64,000 nt of DNA from Lysinibacillus sphaericus. GTDB lineage: Bacteria > Bacillota > Bacilli > Bacillales_A > Planococcaceae. Below, one piece after another: positions 12,039-21,984 of the stretch. Each line of letters opens with the position of its first letter. Within the stretch, counting starts at the first letter, position 1. The notes beneath the pieces are model-generated. The model did not search any database and had not been told where the DNA came from. It saw only the letters and a list, made by a program, of their open reading frames with translations. The stretch spans positions 70,001 through 134,000 of the forward strand of contig NZ_CP019980.1 in the NCBI RefSeq assembly GCF_002982115.1, read 5' to 3'. The position numbers and the translations under genes are program-made.

Positions 12039-13424
12039 ATGGAGTTCGATACAATTGCTGCGATATCCACACCGATGGGTGAAGGCGCTATTGCCATAGT
12101 TCGCTTAAGTGGTGATGAAGCAGTAGCTATTGCAGATAAGATTTTTAAATCGCCTGGTGGAAAAAGTTTAAAGAAGCAGGCTTCACATACAATTCATTAT
12201 GGACACTTAGTCGATCCTAAAACAAACGAGGTAGTAGAAGAAGTAATGCTATCGTTAATGCGAGGACCAAAAACGTTCACGCGTGAGGATGTAATAGAGA
12301 TCAACTGCCATGGAGGACTCGTTTCAGTTAATCGCGTATTAAAATTAGTATTAACAAATGGGGCAAGATTGGCAGAGCCAGGTGAATTTACAAAACGTGC
12401 GTTTTTAAATGGGCGTATTGATTTATCACAGGCCGAAGCAGTAATGGATTTAATTCGAGCGAAGACAGATCGTGCGATGAATGTCGCACTTGGTCAAATG
12501 GATGGGAAATTATCTCGCCTTATTGGAGATTTGCGCCAAGCATTGCTAGAGACTTTAGCGCAAGTAGAGGTTAATATAGATTATCCAGAGTATGATGATG
12601 TAGAAGAAATGACAGTGCCCGTATTACTTGAAAAATGTACATGGGTACGGAATGAAATCATTAAACTTTTACAAACATCCTCTCAGGGCAAAATTTTACG
12701 TGAAGGCTTATCGACGGTTATTTTAGGACGACCAAATGTAGGGAAATCTTCACTTTTAAATAGTTTAGTGCAAGAAAATAAAGCAATTGTGACAGATATT
12801 GCAGGTACAACTCGTGATATTATAGAAGAGTACGTAAATGTACGTGGGGTACCACTTCGTTTAGTCGATACAGCCGGCATTCGTGAAACAGAAGATATTG
12901 TGGAGCGAATTGGCGTTGAACGTTCTCGTGAGGCGTTACGTAGCGCAGACTTAATTTTATTCGTACTAAATTATGCGGATGAATTAACGATTGAGGATGA
13001 ACGTCTATTCGAAACAATTGAGGCGATGGATTATATCGTCATTGTCAATAAAACCGATTTACCGCAAAAAATTGATTTAGCCCGTGTAAAAGCATTAGCA
13101 GGTAGTCATCGTATTGTGACAACTTCTCTTTTACAGGAAGAGGGAATAGCAGAGTTAGAGGAAGCAATAGCTGCATTATTCTTCGAGGGTCAAATTGAAG
13201 CGGGCGATTTAACATATGTATCGAATGCACGTCATATTGCATTACTCCACCAAGCGCAAGCGACGGTAGAGGACGCACTAGCTGCAGCACAGGCTGGTGT
13301 ACCTGTTGATATGGTGCAAATAGATGTAACAAGAACGTGGGAGATACTTGGTGAAATTATTGGAGATACGGTGCAAGAAAGCCTTATCAATCAACTATTT
13401 TCACAGTTCTGTTTAGGGAAATAA
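12039..13424 (+). CDS. mnmE: tRNA modification GTPase MnmE
   Basis: With MnmG it installs the carboxymethylaminomethyl group at wobble uridine 34 of certain tRNAs. It has an N-terminal formyl-THF-binding domain and a helical domain interrupted by a G domain. The G domain shows GRPNVGKS (230-237), DTAGIRE and NKTD. The protein ends with the catalytic FCLGK, retaining the essential Cys. The 461 residues are full length, and AAGGAGG precedes the start. mnmG follows 27 bp downstream, forming an operon. Confidence 0.98.
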   Translation: MEFDTIAAISTPMGEGAIAIVRLSGDEAVAIADKIFKSPGGKSLKKQASHTIHYGHLVDPKTNEVVEEVMLSLMRGPKTFTREDVIEINCHGGLVSVNRVLKLVLTNGARLAEPGEFTKRAFLNGRIDLSQAEAVMDLIRAKTDRAMNVALGQMDGKLSRLIGDLRQALLETLAQVEVNIDYPEYDDVEEMTVPVLLEKCTWVRNEIIKLLQTSSQGKILREGLSTVILGRPNVGKSSLLNSLVQENKAIVTDIAGTTRDIIEEYVNVRGVPLRLVDTAGIRETEDIVERIGVERSREALRSADLILFVLNYADELTIEDERLFETIEAMDYIVIVNKTDLPQKIDLARVKALAGSHRIVTTSLLQEEGIAELEEAIAALFFEGQIEAGDLTYVSNARHIALLHQAQATVEDALAAAQAGVPVDMVQIDVTRTWEILGEIIGDTVQESLINQLFSQFCLGK

Positions 13425-13451
13425 TTCTACTAGAGAAGGGAAGATACGAGC

Positions 13452-15347
13452 ATGCCAACACAATATGAGGCAGGCACGTTTGATGTGATTGTTATAGGGG
13501 CAGGACATGCAGGTTCAGAAGCTGCCTATGCTGCTGCTAAAATGGGTGCCAACACACTCATGCTAACAATCAACTTAGATATGATTGCATTTATGCCATG
13601 TAACCCATCGATCGGTGGCCCTGCAAAAGGGATTGTCGTTCGTGAAATTGACGCACTAGGTGGGTTAATGGGGAAAGTTATAGATAAAACGCATATTCAA
13701 ATGCGTATGTTAAATACAGGGAAAGGTCCAGCTGTACGTGCACTACGCGCCCAAGCGGACAAAGTACTCTACCAACACGAAATGAAACGTGAGTTAGAAG
13801 AAAATGAAAATTTAACAATTCATCAAGCAATGGTAGAAGAGCTTATTATAGAAGATGGTGAAGTAAAAGGCGTTATTACACAAATTGGCGCAATTTATCG
13901 TGCCAAAGCAGTAGTTGTAACAACGGGTACATTCCTTCGTGGTGAAATTATTATCGGAGACATGAAATATTCAAGTGGTCCTAATAATCAACAGCCATCC
14001 ATTCGCTTAGCGGACAATTTAAAAGAATTAGGTTTTGACCTTGTACGCTTCAAAACAGGTACACCACCTCGTGTCAATAGCCGTACAATTGATTATTCAA
14101 AAACAGAAATACAACCAGGCGATGATGTACCACGTGCATTTAGCTTTGAAACAACTGAATTTATCATGGACCAACTGCCATGTTGGCTAACATATACAAG
14201 CCCTCAAACACATGAAATTATTGAGGCAAATTTACATCTTTCACCGATGTACTCAGGTATGATTAAAGGAACAGGCCCGCGCTATTGTCCTTCAATCGAA
14301 GATAAAGTCGTACGATTTAATGATAAGCCACGCCACCAAATTTTCTTAGAACCAGAAGGTCGCAATACAAGAGAAGTGTACGTCCAAGGTTTATCGACAA
14401 GCTTACCTGAACATGTGCAACATCGTTTGTTAAAATCCATTCCAGGATTAGAACAAGCTGAAATGATGCGTGCTGGTTACGCAATCGAATACGATGCTAT
14501 CGTTCCAACACAATTATGGCCAACATTGGAAACAAAACGCATTAAAGGTTTATATACAGCCGGTCAAATTAACGGAACATCTGGTTATGAAGAAGCAGCT
14601 GCTCAAGGTTTGATGGCGGGGATGAACGCTGCTGCCAATGTTCTTGGTAAAGAAGAACTGATTTTAAGTCGTTCAGAAGCTTACATCGGTGTATTAATCG
14701 ACGATTTAGTAACAAAAGGTACAAATGAGCCATATCGTCTCCTAACATCTCGTGCTGAATATCGTTTACTACTTCGCCATGACAATGCCGATTTACGTTT
14801 AGTTGAACGTGCATATAAAATGGGCATGATATCACAGCAACGTTATGAACAATTCATGGAGAAAAAAGCGTTAATTGAAAATGAAATTGCACGCCTTCGT
14901 GAAGTAATCATTAAACCAAATGAAACAACACAAGCTGCCATTCGCTCTGTAGGTGGTAGTGAACTGAAAGATGGTATACGTGGCGCCGATTTATTAAAAC
15001 GTACGGAAATGCATTATGATTTAGTGTCTTCGTTAATACCAGCTGAAATTGAATTTTCTGATGAAGTAAAAGAACAAATTGAAATTCAGCTAAAATATGA
15101 AGGTTATATTGAAAAAGCATTGCAACAAGTTGAAAAGCTTCATAAAATGGAAAATAAAAAAATTCCAGAGAACATTGATTATGATGCCATTTCAGGTCTT
15201 GCAACAGAAGCACGACAAAAATTAAAACAAGTAATTCCGCTTTCCATTGCACAGGCGTCTCGAATTTCAGGGGTAAATCCTGCAGATATTTCGATTCTAC
15301 TTGTTTACATTGAACAAGGGAAAATCGCACGTGTAAGTGGCGAATAA
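13452..15347 (+). CDS. mnmG: tRNA modification enzyme MnmG (GidA)
   Basis: FAD- and NADH-dependent partner of MnmE. The Rossmann motif [19 protein letters not shown] lies at about 15-33. The GidA signatures [15 protein letters not shown] and [22 protein letters not shown] are present, and the C-terminal helical domain that contacts MnmE is complete. Length is 631 aa, normal. A terminator-like hairpin follows the gene before rsmG. Confidence 0.98.
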   Translation: MPTQYEAGTFDVIVIGAGHAGSEAAYAAAKMGANTLMLTINLDMIAFMPCNPSIGGPAKGIVVREIDALGGLMGKVIDKTHIQMRMLNTGKGPAVRALRAQADKVLYQHEMKRELEENENLTIHQAMVEELIIEDGEVKGVITQIGAIYRAKAVVVTTGTFLRGEIIIGDMKYSSGPNNQQPSIRLADNLKELGFDLVRFKTGTPPRVNSRTIDYSKTEIQPGDDVPRAFSFETTEFIMDQLPCWLTYTSPQTHEIIEANLHLSPMYSGMIKGTGPRYCPSIEDKVVRFNDKPRHQIFLEPEGRNTREVYVQGLSTSLPEHVQHRLLKSIPGLEQAEMMRAGYAIEYDAIVPTQLWPTLETKRIKGLYTAGQINGTSGYEEAAAQGLMAGMNAAANVLGKEELILSRSEAYIGVLIDDLVTKGTNEPYRLLTSRAEYRLLLRHDNADLRLVERAYKMGMISQQRYEQFMEKKALIENEIARLREVIIKPNETTQAAIRSVGGSELKDGIRGADLLKRTEMHYDLVSSLIPAEIEFSDEVKEQIEIQLKYEGYIEKALQQVEKLHKMENKKIPENIDYDAISGLATEARQKLKQVIPLSIAQASRISGVNPADISILLVYIEQGKIARVSGE

Positions 15348-15373
15348 TAGCGCAACAACAAAGTGAATAAGAG

Positions 15374-15405
15374 GCGGGCATACCATTGTGCCCGCTTCCT
15401 ATTTT
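15374..15405 (+). terminator. mnmEG terminator
   Basis: GCGGGCA/TGCCCGC stem with an 8-nt loop followed by TTCCTATTTTT. It separates mnmEG from rsmG. Confidence 0.78.
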
Positions 15406-15482
15406 TAAGGCTATGTTATCCTTCAACGTTTTGTTATGTGCGACCAAACAAATATTGAGCCATTTTTTAAAGGAGACCTTAC

Positions 15483-16199
15483 ATGAACGAACAACAATTT
15501 ATTGAGGCATTGAAGGACAAGGGGATAGAACTTTCTGACAAGCAACTAGCACAGTTCAAAAAGTATTTTGAACTGCTTGTCGAGTGGAATGAAAAGATGA
15601 ACCTAACAGCAATCACAGATTTTGAAGGTGTCTATCTAAAACATTTCTATGATTCTATTAGTGCCTCATTTTATTTTGATTTTACACAGGTAACAACCGT
15701 TTGTGATGTAGGAGCTGGAGCTGGTTTTCCTAGTATTCCAATTAAAATCTGCTTCCCACATTTACAAGTAACAATTGTAGATTCTTTAAATAAACGCATT
15801 ACATTTTTAAATCATTTAAGTGAAGAATTACAGTTAGATCATATGCATTTTGTCCATGCCCGTGCAGAAGAATTTGGTCAAAATATTAAATATCGTGAAC
15901 AATTTGATGTTGTAACAGCCCGTGCAGTAGCTCGCTTGTCTGTACTATCAGAATTATGTGTACCACTAGCAAAACAGGGTGGTTACTTTGTTGCGTTAAA
16001 GGCTGCGGCAGGTCCAGAAGAATTAAAAGATGCAAAAAAAGCATTGGTCACTTTAGGTGTGACATTAAAAGAAGAATTTTCTTTTACTTTACCTGTTGAA
16101 GAAAGTGAACGTACTTTATATGTTTTTGATAAAATAAAAGGAACGCCAAAAAAATATCCGCGTAAGCCTGGTGTACCAAATAAAACACCTATTCAATAA
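15483..16199 (+). CDS. rsmG: 16S rRNA (guanine527-N7) methyltransferase
   Basis: SAM-dependent methyltransferase of 16S rRNA G527 (formerly GidB); loss gives low-level streptomycin resistance in several bacteria. The SAM-binding motif [14 protein letters not shown] is near residue 80, with [11 protein letters not shown] later. Length is 238 aa. It is preceded by AAAGGAGA at good distance. It keeps the conserved position between mnmG and noc. Confidence 0.97.
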   Translation: MNEQQFIEALKDKGIELSDKQLAQFKKYFELLVEWNEKMNLTAITDFEGVYLKHFYDSISASFYFDFTQVTTVCDVGAGAGFPSIPIKICFPHLQVTIVDSLNKRITFLNHLSEELQLDHMHFVHARAEEFGQNIKYREQFDVVTARAVARLSVLSELCVPLAKQGGYFVALKAAAGPEELKDAKKALVTLGVTLKEEFSFTLPVEESERTLYVFDKIKGTPKKYPRKPGVPNKTPIQ

Positions 16200-16203
16200 T
16201 TAG

Positions 16204-16219
16204 TGTTTCATGTGAAACT
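16204..16219. promoter_or_regulatory. parS-like site upstream of noc
   Basis: TGTTTCATGTGAAACT differs from the parS consensus at two of 16 positions and keeps the palindromic core. It lies 5 bp after rsmG and about 160 bp before noc. Noc's own recognition sequence (ATTTCCCGGGAAAT type) was not seen here, so Spo0J is the likelier ligand. Confidence 0.55.
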
Positions 16220-16379
16220 TCTCAAACTGGAAAAATATTTTCTCTAGTTTGAGCATACATACTAGTTATGGATGGTTCACGCAAATGACATCTATGAACT
16301 ATATACATTTTAGGAAATATAATAAATAATAATAGAATGAGACAGAGCAAGATAGTTACTTAAAGGTGGTGCCACTTGG

Positions 16380-17279
16380 ATGAAAAGTCCTTTTTCACGT
16401 TTTTTTGGAGGCGGAAATAAAGCAGAGCCTATTGTGGAAAATGAAGTAGAACAAGCAGAGGCGGTTCGTGCAACAGAAGAGGTCATTAAGCTTCCAATCG
16501 ATCAAATCGTACCAAACCGTTTTCAGCCACGTACTATTTTTGATGACGAAAAAATTGAAGAATTATCTAGAACCATTCATACCCATGGTGTGATTCAACC
16601 AATTGTTGTACGTAGCACAGCAAACAATCAATATGAAATCATCGCCGGTGAGCGTCGTTACCGCGCAATGAAAAAGCTGCAATGGACAGAAGTTCCTGCG
16701 ATTGTACGGAATTTAACGGATAAGGAAACAGCATCAATTGCATTAATTGAAAACCTTCAACGTGAAGAGTTAACGGCAATTGAAGAGGCAGTGGCCTACC
16801 AAAAATTATTAGAGCTTCATGAGCTAACACAAGAAGCTCTTGCCCAACGACTAGGAAAAGGACAATCCACGGTAGCCAATAAATTACGTCTATTAAAGCT
16901 TCCTGAAGAAGTGCAGCAAGCTATATTAAAGCGTCAAATTTCTGAAAGACATGCACGTGCACTAATTGCTATTAAAGATCAAACATTACAATTAGAAGTT
17001 TTGCATCAAGCGATTGAGCATGATTGGAATGTTCGCCAATTAGAAGAGCACATCCATGCATTATTACATCCAGAAGCGGTGGATCAAGAAGAAGCCATTC
17101 CTAAAAAAGTGAAGCCGAAAAGAAAAGCAATAAGTAAGGATGTCCGCATAGCCCTAAATACGATTAAACAATCACTATCAATGGTGACAAAAAGTGGTAT
17201 AACGGTTAAGACAGAAGAAGAAGATACAGAAGAATACTATCAAATTACAGTAAAAATACCTAAAAAGAAGAAATCTTAA
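16380..17279 (+). CDS. noc: Nucleoid occlusion protein Noc
   Basis: ParB-like CTPase-family DNA-binding protein that prevents septum formation over the nucleoid. The first residues, [12 protein letters not shown], match the amphipathic membrane-targeting helix of Noc rather than Spo0J. A ParB N-domain follows with NRFQPR and GERRYRAM, then a helix-turn-helix ([22 protein letters not shown]). The C-terminus is lysine-rich. 299 aa. It is preceded by AAAGGTGG and followed by a strong terminator, so it is probably monocistronic or co-transcribed with rsmG. Confidence 0.95.
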   Translation: MKSPFSRFFGGGNKAEPIVENEVEQAEAVRATEEVIKLPIDQIVPNRFQPRTIFDDEKIEELSRTIHTHGVIQPIVVRSTANNQYEIIAGERRYRAMKKLQWTEVPAIVRNLTDKETASIALIENLQREELTAIEEAVAYQKLLELHELTQEALAQRLGKGQSTVANKLRLLKLPEEVQQAILKRQISERHARALIAIKDQTLQLEVLHQAIEHDWNVRQLEEHIHALLHPEAVDQEEAIPKKVKPKRKAISKDVRIALNTIKQSLSMVTKSGITVKTEEEDTEEYYQITVKIPKKKKS

Positions 17280-17330
17280 TTTAATTATATTAAAAAAGTA
17301 ATTTGTACGGTTTTATATGTGGAATACAGG

Positions 17331-17369
17331 GGAGGATCTTAGAAATAAATCTAAGATGCCTCCTTTTTT
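17331..17369 (+). terminator. noc terminator
   Basis: GGAGG-ATCTTAGA pairs with TCTAAGAT-GCCTCC across a 6-nt loop, followed by six Ts. Confidence 0.88.
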
Positions 17370-17506
17370 GTATATATTCTTAATATTTTATACAACTCTG
17401 TTGAGTTTTTTTGATAGAATGATAAGTAAGATAACGGTATTGAACAATGATTTTACAAATGGATTTGTCAAAGCAAACTTTGATAGATGAAAGCAGGTGC
17501 TTTTAA

Positions 17507-18268
17507 ATGGGTAGAATTATAGCAATCGCCAATCAAAAGGGTGGCGTAGGTAAAACAACAACATCGGTCAATTTAAGCGCTTGTCTAGCATATTTAGGAA
17601 AAAAAGTGCTATTGATTGATACAGATCCACAGGGCAATACAACAAGTGGACTGGGCATTAATAAAGGGGAAATACAAAGTTGTATTTATGATGTACTAAT
17701 CGATGACGAAAACGTTGAAAATGTCGTCCAACAAACAAATGTTGAAAATCTATATATCGTCCCTGCAACCATTTCTTTAGCGGGAGCAGAGATTGAATTA
17801 GTTTCAACGATTTCTCGTGAAGTACGCTTAAAGCATGCACTTCAAGACATTAAAGAAGACTATGACTATATTATTATTGATTGCCCACCATCATTAGGGC
17901 TACTAACAATTAATGCATTAACCGCGTCTGATGCACTGATAATTCCTGTGCAATGTGAATATTATGCATTAGAAGGGTTAAGTCAATTATTATCGACTGT
18001 GCGTTTAGTGCAAAAGCATTTGAATCAGCAGTTATATATTGATGGCGTATTATTAACAATGCTTGATGCAAGAACCAATTTAGGGTTACAAGTAATTGAT
18101 GAAGTGAAAAAATATTTTCAAGATAAAGTATATAAAACGATTATTCCTCGTAATGTACGATTAAGTGAGGCTCCAAGTCATGGACAGCCTATTATTATTT
18201 ATGATGCAAAATCAAGAGGTGCTGAAGTTTATTTAGAGATGGCGAGGGAAGTGATAAAAAATGGCTAA
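17507..18268 (+). CDS. soj: Chromosome partitioning ATPase Soj/ParA
   Basis: Deviant Walker ParA ATPase acting with Spo0J; in B. subtilis it also regulates DnaA and, through Spo0J, sporulation. The motif KGGVGKTTTS is at residues 11-20, with the second lysine signature present, and IIIDCPPSLGLLTINAL gives Walker B. 253 aa, preceded by AGCAGG. It overlaps spo0J by 8 bp, implying coupled translation. Confidence 0.98.
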   Translation: MGRIIAIANQKGGVGKTTTSVNLSACLAYLGKKVLLIDTDPQGNTTSGLGINKGEIQSCIYDVLIDDENVENVVQQTNVENLYIVPATISLAGAEIELVSTISREVRLKHALQDIKEDYDYIIIDCPPSLGLLTINALTASDALIIPVQCEYYALEGLSQLLSTVRLVQKHLNQQLYIDGVLLTMLDARTNLGLQVIDEVKKYFQDKVYKTIIPRNVRLSEAPSHGQPIIIYDAKSRGAEVYLEMAREVIKNG

Positions 18269-19115
18269 AGGTTTAGGAAAAGGTATTGGTGCTCTATTTC
18301 CAGGAGAATCGTTAGAACAAAGTGAAAAAGTAGAAGAACTACAACTAAAGCTAATAGTCGCAAATCCATTTCAGCCTCGTAAAATATTCGATGAAGAAAC
18401 ATTACAAGAATTAGCTGATTCAATTCAGGAACACGGTATTTTACAACCAATTGCTGTACGGAAAAAAGGACAGAAATATGAAATTGTAGCAGGAGAACGT
18501 CGTTATAGAGCGGCACAGTTAGCAGGCCTAGAATTACTGCCAGCGATTGTTAAAGAACTGACGGACTCACAAATGATGGAGCTTGCTATTTTAGAAAATT
18601 TACAACGTGAAGATTTAACAGTTATTGAAGAGGCAGAAGCATACCAAAGTCTAATGGAAAACTTACATCTAACACAGGAGGAGTTATCTAAACGCTTAGG
18701 TAAGAGTAGACCGCATATTGCGAATCACGTTCGTTTATTAGCTTTGCCAGAGGAAATTCGCGCGTTGATGAATGAAGGTATATTATCAATGGGACAAGGA
18801 CGTGCCTTACTTGGATTAAAAAATAAAAGAAGAATCCCAGAAGTTGCACGCAAGATTATTAAACAAGGCTTGAATGTGCGTCAGGTAGAAATTTTGGTGC
18901 AAAGTTTAAATGAAGAAGTTTCACGTGAAACATCGCAACCGAAGAAGAAGGATATTTTTGTTGTAGCGAAAGAATCGCAATTACGGGATTATTTTGGTAC
19001 AAACGTTCAAATTAAAAAGACAAATAACAAAGGTAAAATTGAAATTGAATTTTACTCAGAAGATGATTTGGAACGTATTTTGGAAATATTAAACATTCAA
19101 GAAGATGATTTATAG
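18261..19115 (+). CDS. spo0J: Chromosome partitioning protein Spo0J/ParB
   Basis: CTP-dependent sliding clamp that loads at parS, recruits SMC and helps segregate origins. The ParB N-domain contains NPFQPRK and the CTP-binding GERRYRAAQ. The helix-turn-helix TQEELSKRLGKSRPHIANHVRLL follows, then a dimerisation domain. 284 aa, normal. A parS-like palindrome lies inside its own coding sequence (18917-18932), as in B. subtilis. Confidence 0.98.
   Translation: MAKGLGKGIGALFPGESLEQSEKVEELQLKLIVANPFQPRKIFDEETLQELADSIQEHGILQPIAVRKKGQKYEIVAGERRYRAAQLAGLELLPAIVKELTDSQMMELAILENLQREDLTVIEEAEAYQSLMENLHLTQEELSKRLGKSRPHIANHVRLLALPEEIRALMNEGILSMGQGRALLGLKNKRRIPEVARKIIKQGLNVRQVEILVQSLNEEVSRETSQPKKKDIFVVAKESQLRDYFGTNVQIKKTNNKGKIEIEFYSEDDLERILEILNIQEDDL
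18917..18932. promoter_or_regulatory. parS site inside spo0J
   Basis: AGTTTCACGTGAAACA matches the 16-bp parS consensus at 15 positions, with a perfect central palindrome. Placement inside spo0J mirrors the best-studied B. subtilis parS. Confidence 0.88.
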
Positions 19116-19130
19116 TCCACTAATGTAATT

Positions 19131-19165
19131 AGAGCGCCAATATACTAGGCGCTCTCTATTTTTCT
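19131..19165 (+). terminator. soj-spo0J terminator
   Basis: AGAGCGCC/GGCGCTCT stem with a 9-nt loop followed by CTATTTTTC. Confidence 0.85.
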
Positions 19166-19186
19166 AGAGAGAAGGAAGGCCTTTTT

Positions 19187-19903
19187 GTGGTAATTTTAGG
19201 AGCATTAATTAATGCACTGTTGATTATAGTCGGTGCATTGGTGGGGCGCATTTTTAAAAATATTCCTGAGTCGATGAAAGCTTCTGTATTATCGATTATT
19301 GGCTTATCCGTTGCACTTTTAGGAATCAAAATGGGCTTCGAGAGTAATAATTTTATTATATTAGTGGTAAGTTTAGTAGTAGGAACTGTGATAGGAGAAT
19401 GGCTAGATTTAGATAAGCAAATGAATCGACTTGGTCAGTGGATTGAATCACTTTTTAGTAAAAGACGTACGAATGACAATCAAATTAATATTGCAGAAGG
19501 CTTTGTAACTGCATCATTAATATTTGTTGTTGGTTCCATGGCGATTATAGGCGCACTTGATAGCGGGCTACGACAGGATCATAATGTCCTAATAACAAAA
19601 GGTATTATTGATGGTTTTACATCGATTATTTTAGCTTCTACTTTAGGTATTGGCGTATTATTATCAGCCGTTCCAGTATTTGTATACCAAGCGGTAATTG
19701 CCATTTTTGCAGGCGTCATCAGTGTATATATCCCAGATGACGCCCTACAGATGTTCATTACAGAAATGACATCAGTAGGTGGTGTTATGATTTTAGCAAT
19801 AGGGTTAAATATAGCAGGCCTAACAAAGATCAAGGCTGCTAACTTGTTGCCGGGTATTGTCGTTGTCGGCATCATGGTTGCCATCATCTATCCTTTTCAA
19901 TGA
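19187..19903 (+). CDS. DUF554 family membrane protein
   Basis: Integral membrane protein of 238 aa resembling the DUF554 (YdfK-like) family, whose function is not established. About six to seven hydrophobic segments are visible, with small conserved glycine-rich stretches such as GALINALLIIVGALVG at the start and GSMAIIGALDSGL in the middle. Start is GTG after GAAGGAAGG. Its last 84 bp overlap the 3' end of the convergent yyaC gene. Confidence 0.82.
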   Translation: MVILGALINALLIIVGALVGRIFKNIPESMKASVLSIIGLSVALLGIKMGFESNNFIILVVSLVVGTVIGEWLDLDKQMNRLGQWIESLFSKRRTNDNQINIAEGFVTASLIFVVGSMAIIGALDSGLRQDHNVLITKGIIDGFTSIILASTLGIGVLLSAVPVFVYQAVIAIFAGVISVYIPDDALQMFITEMTSVGGVMILAIGLNIAGLTKIKAANLLPGIVVVGIMVAIIYPFQ

Positions 19904-20452
19904 GTAGCGATGCGCAGCAAGCAGTAAAGCTCTTGAAAGCTTTTCAGCCATAGCATAAGAGATATGCAGTCGCGTATTTTGTAACACGAGCATTTCCATA
20001 AAGCCTCCAATATTGACGATTCCTTTAACGGAAATGTCACCAATTGGGGGCAATTCTTTTTTTACTGCTTTCCCAGGCAATATTGGCCCGTTCTGTACTG
20101 CAATATGTCCAACGTTTTGTTCACTACCTAGACATGCATCAATCGCAATAATAAAAGGTTTCGTAGTATGATGGTGTAACTGCTGTATGGTTGAATCTAA
20201 GTTGAGGGCATGCAATGGATTTTCTAAAGTTCCTACAACTTCATAAGGGAAACTAACAGACTTTTTCAAAAAACTACCTGTTAATGGCCCTAATGTATCC
20301 CCAGTACAACGATCACTTCCGATACAACAAAAAATAAGACGTTCATGATGAAAAGGAATATACTCTAAAAATAATGTACTCAATTGCCAAACAGCATTTT
20401 TACTTTCGTGATGAAGCGAATAGGGCAGTACTAAATTTGGAATAGTATTCAT
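19820..20452 (-). CDS. yyaC: Spore protease-like protein YyaC
   Basis: Belongs to the YyaC family (DUF1256), made in sporulating cells and distantly related to the germination protease GPR; its target is unknown. The core motifs CCIGSDRCTGDTLGPLTG and IIAIDACLG are clear. I chose ATG 20452 (210 aa) because an AAAGTGAG stretch precedes it. Upstream in-frame starts exist but add a non-conserved extension. The C-terminal 28 residues overlap the convergent DUF554 gene and are low in conserved character. It is in the usual place near spo0J. Confidence 0.88.
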   Translation of the reverse strand: MNTIPNLVLPYSLHHESKNAVWQLSTLFLEYIPFHHERLIFCCIGSDRCTGDTLGPLTGSFLKKSVSFPYEVVGTLENPLHALNLDSTIQQLHHHTTKPFIIAIDACLGSEQNVGHIAVQNGPILPGKAVKKELPPIGDISVKGIVNIGGFMEMLVLQNTRLHISYAMAEKLSRALLLAAHRYSLKRIDDGNHDADNDNTRQQVSSLDLC

Positions 20453-20545
20453 AAAAAAACTCACTTTCATTTTTATTTGTAAGAAGTGCTCAATTTTTAT
20501 GCAGTATACGCAAATTTTTAACAAGTTATTCAAGAGGTGGTAATA

Positions 20546-21427
20546 ATGGAATTTAACACAAGAGTAATGCAGAAAAAATGGGATCAACTGACGTCGGAGG
20601 CCTTTTGGGATCAGGTTATCGATGCAACGATTGAAATTACATTAATCCTTATTGCATCGTGGTTAGCTGTTCGATTAGGTAAAAAATTTATTAAAAAAGC
20701 ATTTTTAATACGAATGCGCTCACCATTAAATCATTCAGAACGCCGACAACGAACAATTGCAAGATTATTACAAAGTGTTATTTCGTATGTTGTCTATTTT
20801 TCGGCAATTATAGCTATTCTTTCTTCACTGAACATTAAGGTAGCTGGCTTACTTGCAGGGGCGGGAATCGTCGGTTTAGCTATCGGGTTTGGTGCGCAAA
20901 GTTTAGTAAAGGACGTGATTACAGGGTTCTTTATTATTTTTGAAGACCAGTTCGGTGTAGGGGATTATATTAAAATAAATGCAGCGGAAGGAACGGTTGT
21001 AGAAATAGGATTACGTACAACAAAGATTAATGGTGCTACTGGGGAGCAATTTATTATTCCAAATGGTGCAATTGGCGAGGTTATTAACTACTCTATCAAT
21101 AACTCGAAAATTTTTATAGATTTACAAATGACAACCGATGCAAATTTCGAAAAAGCAGAAGGGCTTATTAAAAAGTATTTAGAAACACTACCTGATATGC
21201 ATAAAGAGCTTGTGGCAGTACCTACCTTTTTAGGTGTCCAAAATGTAAAGGGAACAGAAGTAACGATTCGCATTGCCGCTGAAACATTACCACAACAACA
21301 ATATGGCGTAGCTCGAACAATTCGCCGTGATGTGACGCAATTATTTGAGGAACATGATATTCCTATGGCGTATCCTAAAATGATGTTATATGGTGGAAGT
21401 GGAAAAGATGATGGGAGAAGTGAATAA
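20546..21427 (+). CDS. MscS-family small mechanosensitive channel
   Basis: Pressure-gated channel that releases solutes on hypo-osmotic shock. Three membrane segments lie in the first 130 residues. The pore-lining helix contains the Gly/Ala-rich stretch GLLAGAGIVGLAIGFGAQSLVKD. A cytoplasmic beta domain follows with FGVGDYIKI and GLRTTKING. 293 aa. ATG 20546 is chosen; the in-frame GTG at 20537 lies inside the AGAGGTGG ribosome-binding site. The DUF951 gene begins 1 bp after its stop, so the two form an operon. Confidence 0.93.
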   Translation: MEFNTRVMQKKWDQLTSEAFWDQVIDATIEITLILIASWLAVRLGKKFIKKAFLIRMRSPLNHSERRQRTIARLLQSVISYVVYFSAIIAILSSLNIKVAGLLAGAGIVGLAIGFGAQSLVKDVITGFFIIFEDQFGVGDYIKINAAEGTVVEIGLRTTKINGATGEQFIIPNGAIGEVINYSINNSKIFIDLQMTTDANFEKAEGLIKKYLETLPDMHKELVAVPTFLGVQNVKGTEVTIRIAAETLPQQQYGVARTIRRDVTQLFEEHDIPMAYPKMMLYGGSGKDDGRSE

Positions 21428-21428
21428 T

Positions 21429-21629
21429 ATGGAAGCAAAAAAATTTGATCTAAATGATATTGTCGAAATGAAAAAACAACATCCATGTGGTACAAATGAG
21501 TGGAAAATTATTCGAATGGGTGCAGATGTGCGCATTAAATGTGAAGGGTGTCAGCACAGTGTGATGATTCCGCGTCGAGAATTTGAGAAAAAAATGAAGA
21601 AAATCATAAAGCGTGCAAGTGAAGTCTAG
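21429..21629 (+). CDS. yyzM: DUF951 family protein (YyzM-like)
   Basis: A 66-residue protein of the DUF951 family, found widely in Firmicutes between mscS/yyaE-type genes and ychF. It starts MEAKKFDLNDIVEMKKQHPCGTNEW and carries a CxxC pair (CEGC) suggesting metal or nucleic-acid binding. ATG 21429 follows GGGAGAAG. Upstream in-frame codons run back into mscS and are not part of the gene. Function unknown. Confidence 0.88.
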   Translation: MEAKKFDLNDIVEMKKQHPCGTNEWKIIRMGADVRIKCEGCQHSVMIPRREFEKKMKKIIKRASEV

Positions 21630-21742
21630 CTTTTTGTGTATTAGACTTTTTATGGGCGAATCAATATAATAGATAGGGTTATAAAGAAAACTTTAACTTG
21701 CTTCAACAGAAGTTCCCTGCCCTTAGGTGGGGAATACCAACT

Positions 21743-21871
21743 ATGCACTTAAATTCATGGGGGATTTCAATCCCGATTGCTTCAAGTGAATTGCCCCAGC
21801 GAATGGACAGATTTATAGAGAAACTTTTTGACAAGGAAGCTCGAAAGAAAAATCTGGACAAAATGACGTAG
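21743..21871 (+). CDS. Possible small ORF or decayed coding fragment
   Basis: A 42-codon ORF in the 355-bp DUF951-ychF gap. It starts MHLNSWGISIPIASSELPQR and has a basic C-terminus. The open frame extends 15 codons upstream (from a TTG at 21698) in protein-like sequence, which suggests a fragment of a longer gene. A loose AGGTGG lies about 12 nt before the ATG. I recognise no family; an old mobile-element remnant is possible. The remainder of the gap shows nothing clear. Confidence 0.25.
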   Translation: MHLNSWGISIPIASSELPQRMDRFIEKLFDKEARKKNLDKMT

Positions 21872-21984
21872 GGTGTAATTGCTTGTGTCGGTCTCCTTCA
21901 TTACGGATTAGGCGTTAAAGTGTCATAATACTGTGGTTTAACAGAAACAAAATTGAACTGATTATAGAAAGGTTGTGTCCATTT

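Noticed and set aside
14911..15447. 178-aa minus-strand open frame
   Set aside because: Antisense shadow of the mnmG 3' end, rich in Leu/His/Phe and without a family.
16200..16379. Noc-binding sequence before noc
   Set aside because: The palindrome there has the parS core, not the CCCGGG core of Noc sites.
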